A DNA stretch of 42,143 nt from an uncultured Lachnospiraceae bacterium (GTDB lineage: Bacteria; Bacillota; Clostridia; Lachnospirales; Lachnospiraceae). The stretch lies in contig CAOKWI010000037.1 of assembly GCA_948473115.1 (NCBI GenBank), forward strand, positions 1 to 42,143. The letters run 5' to 3'. Numbering within the stretch: position 1 is the stretch's first letter; each line of letters begins with the position of its first letter. The position numbers and the translations under genes were made by a program. This document shows positions 1-7,727 of this stretch, one piece after another. The notes beneath the pieces were generated by a model that was not told where the DNA came from, did not search any database, and saw nothing but the letters and a program-made list of their open reading frames with translations.

Positions 1-33
1 AAAAAATTTTTTAAACATTTTTCATTTTACCTA

Positions 34-62
34 TTGACATTTCTTAGCTGGACTTATTATAG
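34..62 (+). promoter_or_regulatory. Promoter-like site with no obvious gene
   Basis: A TTGACA box at 34-39 is followed after 17 bases by TTATAG at 57-62, close to the sigma-A consensus. No convincing plus-strand gene lies downstream before 11 kb. The 14-base string starting at the -35 box recurs exactly at 181-194. The rest of 1-375 holds repeat copy A1 and the terminator of the minus-strand operon; I see no gene there. Confidence 0.3.
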
Positions 63-206
63 TTCCGCATCTGTCCCGCCCAGCACCCGGATATGGGCAG
101 AGAATTTCCGACCGCAAAAGGAATACGTCCGTAAATCCTCTGGGGGTGCCGTGCGGGGCAGCGCTGTTTTGATTTTGCCCTTGACATTTCTTAGGAACTG
201 TCAGAC

Positions 207-348
207 AGGTAATTGCGAAACGCCCATTTGGCAATCAGGCTTTGGGCAATTCGCACAAAATAAGAAACGATACCAAAACGACCTTCGTTTCGTTTATTTC
301 GCGGATTGAACAAATGCGTCGCTCTCATTCAGGCTCTCGCAATTGCCC
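207..348. repeat. Palindromic repeat, family A, copy 1
   Basis: About 140 bp bounded by GGTAATTGCGAAA on the left and its near inverse TCGCAATTGCC on the right. The interior, including an AAACGA/TCGTTT hairpin near 275-295, is nearly identical to 7588-7725. A shorter derivative lies at 33899-33959. There is no coding potential, and the terminal inverted repeats suggest a MITE-like non-autonomous element. Confidence 0.8.
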
Positions 349-375
349 CTATTGGCAAGATACCATATTTGCGGT

Positions 376-428
376 CAAAAAATGCATTTCGTGAACCAAA
401 TGTTATTTTCGGTGAACGAAATGCATCT
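376..428 (-). terminator. Rho-independent terminator of the first two-component operon
   Basis: Perfect 11-bp arms ATGCATTTCGT/ACGAAATGCAT, extended by GAACC/GGTGA, are followed on the minus strand by a run of six T. It starts four bases after the stop codon of the kinase at 432, so it most likely ends the regulator-kinase transcript. Confidence 0.85.
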
Positions 429-431
429 CTT

Positions 432-1088
432 TTATTCCATGGGGATCAGAAGCTCTGCAGTAAATCCTCCGTCTTCGCTGTCCGCCGAGAAAAGCCCGCC
501 ATATTTCTTCACAACCCTTTCCACCCGCATCAGGCCAAACCCGTGATTCAGTCCCTTGGAAGAAGCAAACAGGGAGCCATGCCTTACATGCTTCTTCCCT
601 GCCGCATTGGTAATAGCCAGGTAAAACTGCGTATTCTTTTGTCCGATATAAATGCGGATAAATCTGTCGCTCACAGAAAGACCCCTGTTTTCCTCGATTG
701 CATTATCCAGCAGATTACCGATGATCACACAGAGATCGACGTCTGTCAGCGGCGTTTTATCCGGTATCCTTGCCTTTGCGTTCACTGCAATATCGTTCTG
801 GGCTGCAATGTTTATTTTCCCGTTGAGTATGGCGTCTACCATAACCCGCCCGGTTTTGATCGCCGTGTCTACATTGACAAGATCATCGTTCAGCTGGCGG
901 AGATAGGCATTCACTTCTTCATATTTTCCCATGGCCATACTCGCCTGCAGCGCCTGGATATGGTTATGGTAATCATGTCTCCAACCGCGCATTTTCGTAT
1001 ACATAGACTCTATCTCATCACAGTATTTGCGAATCAAGTCGCTTTGATAAGCCTCGATCCTTTTATCGATCCATTTTTGAAACAGCAT
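432..1088 (-). CDS. Soluble GHKL-domain sensor histidine kinase (short HPK10 type)
   Basis: Predicted cytoplasmic histidine kinase that phosphorylates the LytTR regulator encoded just upstream. The H-box is RHDYHNHIQA (His about residue 38), the N-box is NLLDNAIEE and the G-box is GFGLMRV. No membrane segment is visible. At about 218 residues it is half the size of typical AgrC-like kinases, so the usual N-terminal sensor is missing. The ATG at 1088 is preferred because GAGGTG lies nine bases upstream; the longer reading from the GTG at 1100 would overlap that ribosome site. The regulator's stop codon sits just upstream, so the two genes are probably translationally coupled. The input signal is unknown and may come from a partner protein. 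Confidence 0.85.
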   Translation of the reverse strand: MLFQKWIDKRIEAYQSDLIRKYCDEIESMYTKMRGWRHDYHNHIQALQASMAMGKYEEVNAYLRQLNDDLVNVDTAIKTGRVMVDAILNGKINIAAQNDIAVNAKARIPDKTPLTDVDLCVIIGNLLDNAIEENRGLSVSDRFIRIYIGQKNTQFYLAITNAAGKKHVRHGSLFASSKGLNHGFGLMRVERVVKKYGGLFSADSEDGGFTAELLIPME

Positions 1089-1102
1089 CGTATTCGTCAC
1101 CT

Positions 1103-1804
1103 CTAAAATAAACGAATCATTTCTTTGCCGACTTTTTCAGCCATACCGCGGCCTATGGGTATCTCTTCATCGTTCTTCAACACCACATGATTCTGCATAA
1201 TACGCTTCACATGCCGCAGATTTACCAGAAAGGAACGCTGGCACTTGAAGAAATACTCATCCAACAGCTTCTCCGTGTCAGACAGAGATGCTTTCATGCG
1301 GTAAATTTTGTCTTCCGTATGAACGGCGACATATTGCTTTTGTGCCTCGATATAATAAATCTGGCCTAGGGGAATATAATCCCTCTGCCGGTCATAGCTC
1401 ACACACAAACGCCTTTCCGCCTTAACGATATTGCCGGCAGCCCTGTCGAGCACCGGAAAAAGCTTCTCTTCCGCAACAGGCTTCATCAGATAATGCAATG
1501 CCGAAACTTCATATCCCTCTGCCATAAACTCAGGAAAACCGGTAATAAAAACAATCTGCACCAACTCATTTCCCTGACGGATCCTCCTGGCCAGGGTCAC
1601 GCCGTCCATTGCCCCCATCTCTATATCCAACAGCAAAATATCGTAATCTCTCTTCTCCTCATACCGAAACAAAAAGCTTTCCGCAGAGACAAAGGCGGAC
1701 ACCTGCACCGTATGCCCCGCATCCATGGCCCATCTGTTCATTAATTCCGTCAGATATCGTCTGTCTGCTTCTGAATCATCGCAGATTGCTATTTTGTAAT
1801 CCAT
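1103..1804 (-). CDS. LytTR-family response regulator
   Basis: Response regulator of 233 residues. An N-terminal receiver domain (about 3-120) has the acidic pair D9/D10, phospho-acceptor D60 in LLLDIEM and K108 in the KP motif. A LytTR DNA-binding domain spans about 130-230. It is the first gene of a two-gene operon with the soluble GHKL kinase, whose start follows within about 15 bases. LytTR regulators of Firmicutes often control surface proteins, peptides or transporters; the target here cannot be read from the sequence. A plausible promoter at 1998-2026 leaves a leader of roughly 185 bases. AAAGG upstream of the ATG is an acceptable ribosome site. Confidence 0.9.
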   Translation of the reverse strand: MDYKIAICDDSEADRRYLTELMNRWAMDAGHTVQVSAFVSAESFLFRYEEKRDYDILLLDIEMGAMDGVTLARRIRQGNELVQIVFITGFPEFMAEGYEVSALHYLMKPVAEEKLFPVLDRAAGNIVKAERRLCVSYDRQRDYIPLGQIYYIEAQKQYVAVHTEDKIYRMKASLSDTEKLLDEYFFKCQRSFLVNLRHVKRIMQNHVVLKNDEEIPIGRGMAEKVGKEMIRLF

Positions 1805-1997
1805 GTCTTAATCAGCCTTTCCCTGTCATATTTTCTTCCGCCTGTCATCAAGTCTTCTGGCACATCACCAGATTCCCTCGTCCCTCCTCTGGTCTGTCAG
1901 GGGTCTGTCACACAATAAAGCACAGCTTTTTGTCCTGGCCGCCGGTTCGCCGGATCTACATGCTGAATGATTTACCTGATATCTCAAAATTGCTTTC

Positions 1998-2026
1998 AGT
2001 TTATCCGCTTTTGTCCTATTAGTCAA
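1998..2026 (-). promoter_or_regulatory. Probable sigma-A promoter of the LytTR/GHKL operon
   Basis: On the minus strand TTGACT (2026-2021) is followed by a 17-base spacer and TAAACT (2003-1998). It points at the regulator starting at 1804. Nothing else is visible in 1805-1997. Confidence 0.45.
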
Positions 2027-2036
2027 ATAGATTTCT

Positions 2037-2089
2037 CTAGAGCGTCTTTGAAAAATGCTTTCCGTCAGATGTACGTCACAGTTTGTGGA
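2037..2089. repeat. Repeat family D, half copy
   Basis: The sequence from AGAGCGTCTTTGAAAAATGC through CACAGTTTGTGG matches one arm of the large palindrome at 4337-4498, read from its right-hand end. Only one arm is present, so this is a truncated or solo-arm copy. Confidence 0.7.
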
Positions 2090-2102
2090 AGGATTGTCAA
2101 AG

Positions 2103-2152
2103 AAAACCCCTTAAGAATCCTTTTTGTGTATGTAGGATTCTCAAGGGGTTCT
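2103..2152 (-). terminator. Rho-independent terminator
   Basis: Arms AACCCCTTAAGAATCC and GGATTCTCAAGGGGTT form a 16-bp near-perfect stem; the minus strand continues with TTTTCTTT. It lies about 40 bases past the stop of the membrane protein at 2190. Confidence 0.85.
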
Positions 2153-2189
2153 GTGTGTTAAACTATTTTCCTACTTCAAAGAAGAAAAA

Positions 2190-2957
2190 TCAACCGCCAA
2201 AAAAGCTGAGGAAATTAAATCCTGTGGGAAGCGGTATGGTAAACATATAAACCGTCGCAAACAGGAAACCTGCAATCGCCACGCCGGTAATGAATATCCG
2301 GTTTGGCAGCCTGCGGAAAGTGCCTACGATACCCAGCATAAACAGTACTACCGAATAAATGACCGTCACAAGATTAAACGTGTCGCCCTTGGTGTTATCC
2401 GACTGTCCCTCTGCCAGCACTTCCTCACTCTCCGCCAGGAACTCACGGGCATCCGTATAATAGCTTTCAACAAAATCCTCATTACCGAATGGACTGACCG
2501 TTGATTCCTCACTATAGAGCACCCAGTCTATAATGTCTTCCGCATCAAATGCAAAGTCATAGCCGATCAGTCCGGCCATGTCCTCACTGAGATTATCCGC
2601 ACAGATATACATGATTTTATATGCGCTCTCATAGGCCTGGTCCGCATCACCCGTCTCGTTGGCATATAGAATCTCAACCTCGTAATCGCTTATCTGGTTC
2701 CAGACCTGCATATCCTGCATAAGGGACTGGGATGCTTCGTTCCACCGGGCGTTCCCGTCTGCCGCCAGGTTATTGCTCCTGGTATAATTGGTGGACATAT
2801 TCCCACCGTGCAGCGAACCGATCCAGGATGCCCATGCGGTGGCAAGGGCGGTAATCCCGAGGAACAGCGCAATGACAATCTCCAGGATGTCTTCCTTGCT
2901 GCGCGCGGGTTTTTCATTTTGATCCACCCTGTTATCAGTCTTTTCCATATTTGCCAT
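2190..2957 (-). CDS. Three-helix membrane protein of unknown function
   Basis: Protein of 255 residues. A charged cytoplasmic N-terminus is followed by one membrane segment (about 26-50, ILEIVIALFLG...), a long acidic, probably extracytoplasmic helical region (about 55-200) and two closely spaced C-terminal membrane segments (about 200-245). The shape resembles DUF4337-type proteins, but I cannot confirm the family. GGAGG lies five bases before the ATG. A hairpin that may end the TM2 gene lies just upstream, and a strong terminator follows. Its place in a run of envelope genes (TM2, lipoprotein, secreted protease) suggests an envelope role, which is inference only. Confidence 0.75.
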   Translation of the reverse strand: MANMEKTDNRVDQNEKPARSKEDILEIVIALFLGITALATAWASWIGSLHGGNMSTNYTRSNNLAADGNARWNEASQSLMQDMQVWNQISDYEVEILYANETGDADQAYESAYKIMYICADNLSEDMAGLIGYDFAFDAEDIIDWVLYSEESTVSPFGNEDFVESYYTDAREFLAESEEVLAEGQSDNTKGDTFNLVTVIYSVVLFMLGIVGTFRRLPNRIFITGVAIAGFLFATVYMFTIPLPTGFNFLSFFGG

Positions 2958-2979
2958 AATTACCTCCTATTCATCACTA

Positions 2980-3025
2980 AAAGGCTGCCACCCGACGAGT
3001 GATAATTCGTAAAGTGACAGCCTTA
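2980..3025 (-). terminator. Hairpin after the TM2 gene, possible terminator
   Basis: AAGGCTGtcac pairs with gtggCAGCCTT across a loop of about 20 bases and is followed on the minus strand by TTTT. It lies between the TM2 gene and the membrane protein gene, so it may end the former or attenuate the latter. Confidence 0.5.
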
Positions 3026-3049
3026 TTAACAGTTTGTTTGGGTGGAAAA

Positions 3050-3250
3050 TTATTCCTCGCCCCAGACGTTGCCATTTTTATCTGTGAACTTTCCTGTGGC
3101 AACCTTAAAAATATCGATCAGCCAGCCAATTCCAAGGCAGCCGCCGGTACACAGCCAGATGATCCCCGTTCCGGTCTTTCCTGTCATAAACCTGTGCACG
3201 CCAAGCCCTCCGAGGAAAAATGTGATCAGTAACGCCTTCGTCTTAGTCAT
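3050..3250 (-). CDS. TM2 domain-containing small membrane protein
   Basis: A 66-residue protein that is almost entirely a TM2 domain: helix 1 (about 6-23, with the [10 protein letters not shown] signature), a short GKTGTG turn and helix 2 (about 29-50, ending in the [10 protein letters not shown] signature), followed by a short polar tail. TM2 proteins are small two-helix membrane proteins of poorly defined function. AGGAGGAGGT lies just before the ATG. The upstream region carries repeat copy C1, so the mRNA leader may be structured. It is in the same direction as the neighbouring envelope genes. Confidence 0.9.
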   Translation of the reverse strand: MTKTKALLITFFLGGLGVHRFMTGKTGTGIIWLCTGGCLGIGWLIDIFKVATGKFTDKNGNVWGEE

Positions 3251-3280
3251 AGAAACTACCTCCTCCTTTTTTTATGATAA

Positions 3281-3440
3281 GTATACCGGCGGTCAAAAAG
3301 ACTGACCGCTCAATATAACATGATGCGCACAAGCCACAATGTGGGAAATCCTATATGATAATTTCCCACATGGGAAATATGCCGCTTTGCGGCTGCGGCT
3401 GGCGCGATACTCACGGTAAATTTCATTGACCGTGAGTATC
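3281..3440. repeat. Modular palindromic repeat, family C, copy 1
   Basis: The left end is a hairpin around GCGGTCAAAAAGACTGACC; the right end is ACTCACGGT...ACCGTGAGT. Between them are two more hairpins (ATTTCCCACA/TGTGGGAAAT and GCCGCtttGCGGC). Copy 2 at 22000-22120 has the same end hairpins but different inner ones. It fills the space between the lipoprotein and TM2 genes. Confidence 0.8.
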
Positions 3441-3473
3441 GATGTGAAACCTCCCAGTACTACATTCCGCCTC

Positions 3474-4205
3474 TCAGCCTGTCAGACCCAGAGCCTCTCC
3501 CAGTTCCTCCAGGATGAGCATCATCGTATTATTTACTTCCACGGCATTTTCTTCTGTCAGGTCATCCCTGGATATATTCTGGATCTGCTCCAGCAATTCC
3601 ACTGCCTGGTTCATCAGCTTTTCAAAATCTTCGCTTTTTTCAATTTCGCCGTTATTATATGCGATTGCCACCTGGTTATAAATATCCGACAGGGTATCCC
3701 AGTTCTGTTGCAGGATCCCAAAGGTTTCATCGGATATCGGCGTTCCTTCCGCTCCGTCCGCAGTTCCCGTGGTTTCCATTGCCTCCACAACCCCGGTAAG
3801 GACCTCAACAATACCGATAATATAGTTATTCAAGGTCACTGCATCCTCTTCGGTAAGCGCATCCTGTCTGATCTCACCCATCTGGATGATCACATCCGCA
3901 GCCTGGTTCATCACTTCCTCAATTTCCGGATTAGCCGCAATCTCGTCGGAATTGTACGCTTCCGCTATTGCATCATGATACTGCACCATGACTGCGTAAT
4001 TCTGCTGTATGGCAGCAAACGTATCGTCCGATACCATCGTGCCGTCTGCGGACTGAACACTACTGTCTGTTGATGCCGCGGATGATGCGGGCGCTGCCGA
4101 GGAAGGCGCGGGAGCACCTGTCTCCGAATCCCCTCCGCATGCTGTTAACAAAGTTGCTGCCATAAAAGAAGCAGCCATGATAATTGCTACAATTTTCTTT
4201 TTCAT
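3474..4205 (-). CDS. Lipoprotein with a duplicated helical domain
   Basis: Predicted surface lipoprotein of 243 residues. It has a Lys-rich start, a hydrophobic segment and the lipobox LTAC with the lipidated Cys at 23, then a Ser/Ala/Pro-rich linker to about residue 54. The rest is two homologous helical units (about 55-142 and 155-240), each opening with GT(M/P)(V/I)SD(D/E)TF and containing MNQA and LTEE(D/N)AV. This is an internal tandem duplication of about 85 residues. I do not recognise the family. A ribosome site (GAGGAGA) precedes the ATG. Repeat C1 lies downstream and repeat D upstream, so it may be transcribed alone. Confidence 0.8.
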   Translation of the reverse strand: MKKKIVAIIMAASFMAATLLTACGGDSETGAPAPSSAAPASSAASTDSSVQSADGTMVSDDTFAAIQQNYAVMVQYHDAIAEAYNSDEIAANPEIEEVMNQAADVIIQMGEIRQDALTEEDAVTLNNYIIGIVEVLTGVVEAMETTGTADGAEGTPISDETFGILQQNWDTLSDIYNQVAIAYNNGEIEKSEDFEKLMNQAVELLEQIQNISRDDLTEENAVEVNNTMMLILEELGEALGLTG

Positions 4206-4336
4206 ATTTCTCCTCTCTCGTTTCCTTCTTTCCTCGTCATTGCATCTGCAACCACTATTAAAAATTATACAACAGCCGCCCGCCTGTCAGAGTGTCACGT
4301 CCTAAATCGACCTTAAACGGTATTGAATCGACACTA

Positions 4337-4498
4337 GAGCGTGTTTGAAAAATCATTCCTGCCATCTGCACGCCCCACTTTGCGTGATATTTATGCCAAA
4401 TTCAGGTTACATAGCCCGCTATGCGCCCTTCATTTGGCATAAATCTCCCACAAATTGTGACGCACATCTGTCAGAAAGCAATTTTCAAACACGCTCTG
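4337..4498. repeat. Large palindromic repeat, family D, full copy
   Basis: A 162-bp near-palindrome. Both ends read AGAGCGTGTTTGAAAA on opposite strands, and the arms stay similar for about 70 bases up to TTTATGCCAAAT, leaving a short centre. There is no coding potential. A half copy lies at 2037-2089. It occupies most of the gap between the lipoprotein and the clostripain gene. Confidence 0.85.
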
Positions 4499-4542
4499 GG
4501 AGACTGACGCCATTTCCCCGAAACATTCCCCATGATATTTCC

Positions 4543-6558
4543 TCAGTCCACGTAAACCGTTGTTGTGATTTCCCCGTCTGCGCAGTCAAAGGTGACTGCG
4601 TCGGAATAGGCGTAGTTACCCGATGCATCCCACATTTCAAAGACCATGGAATAGCTGCCGTCAAACAAGGGCGCTTCGCCGAAAGCAGTGCTGGCAGTTA
4701 CCGTCAGTTCCTCTGCCGTATACATCTCAAAGTCATCGTCACCGCTGTAGGAAGCAGCCTTCCAGATCGTGGTGATCACATCCCCCTCCTCCAGCAGGCG
4801 CAGTTCCTTGCCTGCCATACCGGATTCATCCAGCCCCTGGGATGCCCCCAGGATGCTCCACTCTTCCCCGGTAAAGTCATAGGCCACCTGAAGATGATAC
4901 GCTTCGCCGTCCAGCAGGACTGGGACAGAATAAAGATTGTAATCGTCACCCTCAAAGGAAAGCTCCATATAGACCAGATGACCGTCCAGGGCGCCCCATA
5001 CGCCCCTGAAATTATCATAGAACACACCGTTTTCCCAGTCTGCCACAATGTCATTGTCCGTTCCCAGCAATAGCATCTGGTCATTTGCTTCATCCACATA
5101 AAATAAAGAGAAGCCAATCCCTGCCAGGACAGCATCCGCGTCCGCCCCCAGGGTCAGGAAGGCAGTTCCCTCCCCGTCCACATCCAGGGATGCACCGTCC
5201 CAGCCCATGTCCGCCAGTGTCATGATCTCCGGCAGTTCCTGGACCTCCAGCTCTGCCAGATATTCGCTGCCGCCCTCCGCCAGCTCACCGGTAAGGCCAT
5301 AGGCATACAGATGCTTAAAGGCCAGTCCTTCACCCAGTTCCGCATATCCGTTGAAATCATCCACATCCCCACTGTAGGGATAAAAGCAGCTCAGGCCTGT
5401 GGCCTCGGCGCGGTAAACACCACCCACCCGGAAAATCACACAGTCGGCCAGCGCGTCACATACCGCCTGGGCGGAGGGCAGCATCCATGCCGTCTGACGG
5501 GCAAGATGCCCCATATCCACCATATTGGTGTAACCCTGCTCCCTGGTATTGCCGCCATAATTCTCGCTCTGGGCAGCCGCCCTGCCCAGCTCGGCAAAGA
5601 AGCCGGGATCCTGGGAGGCCGCCACAAGTGCCTCCTGGCCGAAAGACTCATAGGCCTCCAGCAGCGGCGCCAGCCTGGTCAGGTCCGTGACGGACAATGT
5701 GGTCTGTTCCTGGGTGCCGACGGCCTCGCATCCCTCATAAAAAGAATTGCAGATGGCAATACCCAGGTCATCCCCTTCCATGTCCGGATTCGCAGCAAGC
5801 TCTCCCAGCCAGCCGGTATAATACCAGCCGTTGCCCGGCTCTTCCTCCTCGGAAGCCACCAGATACCTGGCAAAATCCTGGAACACGGCCGCCACGTCCA
5901 CCGTGGCCATCAGGCAGGTGTCAAAGCCCACCAGCTCCAGGGACGGATTGTCCTTGTCCGCAGGCCAGACCGCATTAAACGCCTGGTACATTTCCGCCAG
6001 GTCCAGGGAATCCAGCCCATATAATTCATCAAATGCCGCACCGCTCACGGAGCCGCCCCCGTGATTCCAGAAGGTGACCGCTATTCTTTCTGCCGGAAAA
6101 TTGGTATTGGCAAATTCCAGGAACTCATACAGGGTCTGTGCATCCCCCATGTTGGCGGCATCCTGTTCCTCCAGCAGCTGCAGGCCCTCACTGTTATATA
6201 ACCATCTCTGCAGCTTTGACGGGTCCATATACTCATTCTGCCAGACAGCAGCGCCGCCGGTCTGGATTACCACATTGACCTCCTCCGGCAGCTGCACCTC
6301 CATCATCTCCATCAGGTCAATAGTGGCACAGCCATTATTACTCTCCAGGTCACTGCCGCAGAGATACCAGTACACCGCCCAGATGCCTTCGGTGGGTTCC
6401 CCAAGGCCGGATGCCATATCTGTATCGGGAACCGGGGAATCTGATGACGGGGATGCCACATTCCCCGATACGTCGCCGGAAGTCTCCTCACCGCCGCAGG
6501 CAGCGAGGGACAGGCACATGGCCAGGATCCCCAAAAAAGAAAACCATACTCTTCTCAA
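4543..6558 (-). CDS. Clostripain-family (peptidase C11) lipoprotein
   Basis: Predicted surface-anchored cysteine protease of 671 residues. A signal peptide ends in lipobox LAAC with Cys21, followed by a Ser/Pro/Asp linker. The C11 catalytic region (about 58-400) starts with IWAVYWYLCGSDLES and carries the His in FWNHGGG (H166) and the Cys in GFDTCLMA (C215). Clan CD enzymes of this kind usually cut after Arg or Lys; the specificity here is not proven. The C-terminal 250 residues look like beta-rich accessory domains. The start codon is TTG at 6558 with GGAGGT about ten bases upstream; no in-frame ATG fits better. DUF4428 gene 6619-7554 ends 60 bases upstream, so the two may be co-transcribed. 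Confidence 0.9.
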   Translation of the reverse strand: MRRVWFSFLGILAMCLSLAACGGEETSGDVSGNVASPSSDSPVPDTDMASGLGEPTEGIWAVYWYLCGSDLESNNGCATIDLMEMMEVQLPEEVNVVIQTGGAAVWQNEYMDPSKLQRWLYNSEGLQLLEEQDAANMGDAQTLYEFLEFANTNFPAERIAVTFWNHGGGSVSGAAFDELYGLDSLDLAEMYQAFNAVWPADKDNPSLELVGFDTCLMATVDVAAVFQDFARYLVASEEEEPGNGWYYTGWLGELAANPDMEGDDLGIAICNSFYEGCEAVGTQEQTTLSVTDLTRLAPLLEAYESFGQEALVAASQDPGFFAELGRAAAQSENYGGNTREQGYTNMVDMGHLARQTAWMLPSAQAVCDALADCVIFRVGGVYRAEATGLSCFYPYSGDVDDFNGYAELGEGLAFKHLYAYGLTGELAEGGSEYLAELEVQELPEIMTLADMGWDGASLDVDGEGTAFLTLGADADAVLAGIGFSLFYVDEANDQMLLLGTDNDIVADWENGVFYDNFRGVWGALDGHLVYMELSFEGDDYNLYSVPVLLDGEAYHLQVAYDFTGEEWSILGASQGLDESGMAGKELRLLEEGDVITTIWKAASYSGDDDFEMYTAEELTVTASTAFGEAPLFDGSYSMVFEMWDASGNYAYSDAVTFDCADGEITTTVYVD

Positions 6559-6618
6559 TCTTACATATACCTCCGTTCCGATTGCTCACCAGAAAATTAC
6601 CCACTGGTTAACACTTTC

Positions 6619-7554
6619 TCAGATGCCAAGCAGCTGGCGCTTCTTGACCGTAAATTCTTCTTCCGTGAGAATGCCCTTATCCACCAGTCCCTTGAGCCGC
6701 TCCAGTTCTGTCGCCATGTCCGACACCTTGCCGAAAGCCTTGGCGACACCGCTGCCTACGTCCGCTACACCGGCAGGGTTGACCGTCCGCTCCGGCGCGC
6801 CGGGAAACGCCACCTCCATGAGTGCCCTGGCAAGCTCCTCCATCAGCTGGACATCGCTGTTATATTGATTCAGATAATCATTTACATCGGGATTGCTATA
6901 GCTGAATTCAGGACCCTTTTTATCCACCGTATAGACAGACTGATAGGGATGGTCAAAATGAATCTCTATCATAAATTTCTTAAAAGGCTCCGGAAGATCA
7001 ATGGTGGGGTCGGAATGATATCTTGGCTTTTTGTCATCCTCCAGCCTTTCCTCTATCATCCTCTCCATCTCACGCCGCATCTCCGCCTGCATCTTAAACT
7101 GTGCGATCTGCGGCTCCATGGCAATGACCCTCTGGGGCACATCACTGACATGGCGTACCAGGCCTTCGGCGGTGCCGCTGAACAACGGCTTCTGATCCTC
7201 ACGGATCTCAAATGAGGTGATCTGCCTGCCCTCATAAACGGGCTTGTTCAAATTTTTGTCCATACACAGGAGACGGTTCTCTGCGTCAAACAGGAACTTA
7301 TCATCGAACCAGCCAAAATCTATCTGCCTCGTCATCTGGAACTTCTTCTTAAGCTGGTTATTTTCCTCCCGGTAAGCCATATACTCTTTAAATTCCTCAA
7401 TGGTCATGTTGTCCATAAATCCCTTGGGCAGATCCACCACCCCATAACACGTGTCACAGACCATCTGGCCTTCGATTTTCCATGGAAATATCCCCTTCAC
7501 CTGACCACCACAGATGGCACAGGGCGGCCTTTCCTTCCTGTTAAATAATCCCAT
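6619..7554 (-). CDS. DUF4428 zinc-ribbon protein with C-terminal SHOCT domain
   Basis: A 311-residue cytoplasmic protein. The N-terminus has two Cys pairs (CAIC at 12-15 and CDTC about 33-36) typical of the DUF4428 zinc ribbon. The middle is a beta-rich region that aligns by eye with 7728-8390, preceded by a Met/Arg/Glu-rich probable coiled coil near 155-175. The last 30 residues (LERLKGLVDKGILTEEEF) are a SHOCT domain, a short helical module often found in membrane-stress and prophage-linked proteins. The function is unknown. A GGGAGAG ribosome site lies before the ATG. The clostripain gene follows after 60 bases; repeat A2 separates it from its paralogue. Confidence 0.85.
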   Translation of the reverse strand: MGLFNRKERPPCAICGGQVKGIFPWKIEGQMVCDTCYGVVDLPKGFMDNMTIEEFKEYMAYREENNQLKKKFQMTRQIDFGWFDDKFLFDAENRLLCMDKNLNKPVYEGRQITSFEIREDQKPLFSGTAEGLVRHVSDVPQRVIAMEPQIAQFKMQAEMRREMERMIEERLEDDKKPRYHSDPTIDLPEPFKKFMIEIHFDHPYQSVYTVDKKGPEFSYSNPDVNDYLNQYNSDVQLMEELARALMEVAFPGAPERTVNPAGVADVGSGVAKAFGKVSDMATELERLKGLVDKGILTEEEFTVKKRQLLGI

Positions 7555-7587
7555 AATGTCTCTCCCTTCCTAATAAATAAATTATTA

Positions 7588-7725
7588 GTAATTACGAAAC
7601 CCTCATTCGAAGAACAGGCTTTGGGCAATCCGCACAAAATAAGGAACGATTCCAAAACGACCTTCGTTTCGTTTTTGTGCGGATTGAACAAAGGCGTCAC
7701 TCTCATTCGGACCTTCGCAATTGCC
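7588..7725. repeat. Palindromic repeat, family A, copy 2
   Basis: Full-length copy matching 207-348 along its whole length, with ends GTAATTACGAAACC and TTCGCAATTGCC. It sits between the two DUF4428 genes, with its right edge three bases from the stop codon of 7728-8390. Confidence 0.85.
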
Positions 7726-7727
7726 TG

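Noticed and set aside
306..1106. Plus-strand open frame of 266 codons opposite the first kinase
   Set aside because: It is antisense to a kinase with all motifs intact and has no plausible ribosome site; composition matches a shadow frame.
432..1804. Agr-type quorum-sensing locus
   Set aside because: No AgrB-like membrane protease or AgrD-like peptide gene was found near any of the three LytTR sets, and this kinase lacks a membrane sensor.
3281..3440. CRISPR-like or riboswitch interpretation of the clustered hairpins
   Set aside because: There are no regularly spaced direct repeats with unique spacers, and the element recurs at 22000-22120 upstream of an unrelated gene with a different interior, which fits a mobile repeat better than a ligand-binding RNA.
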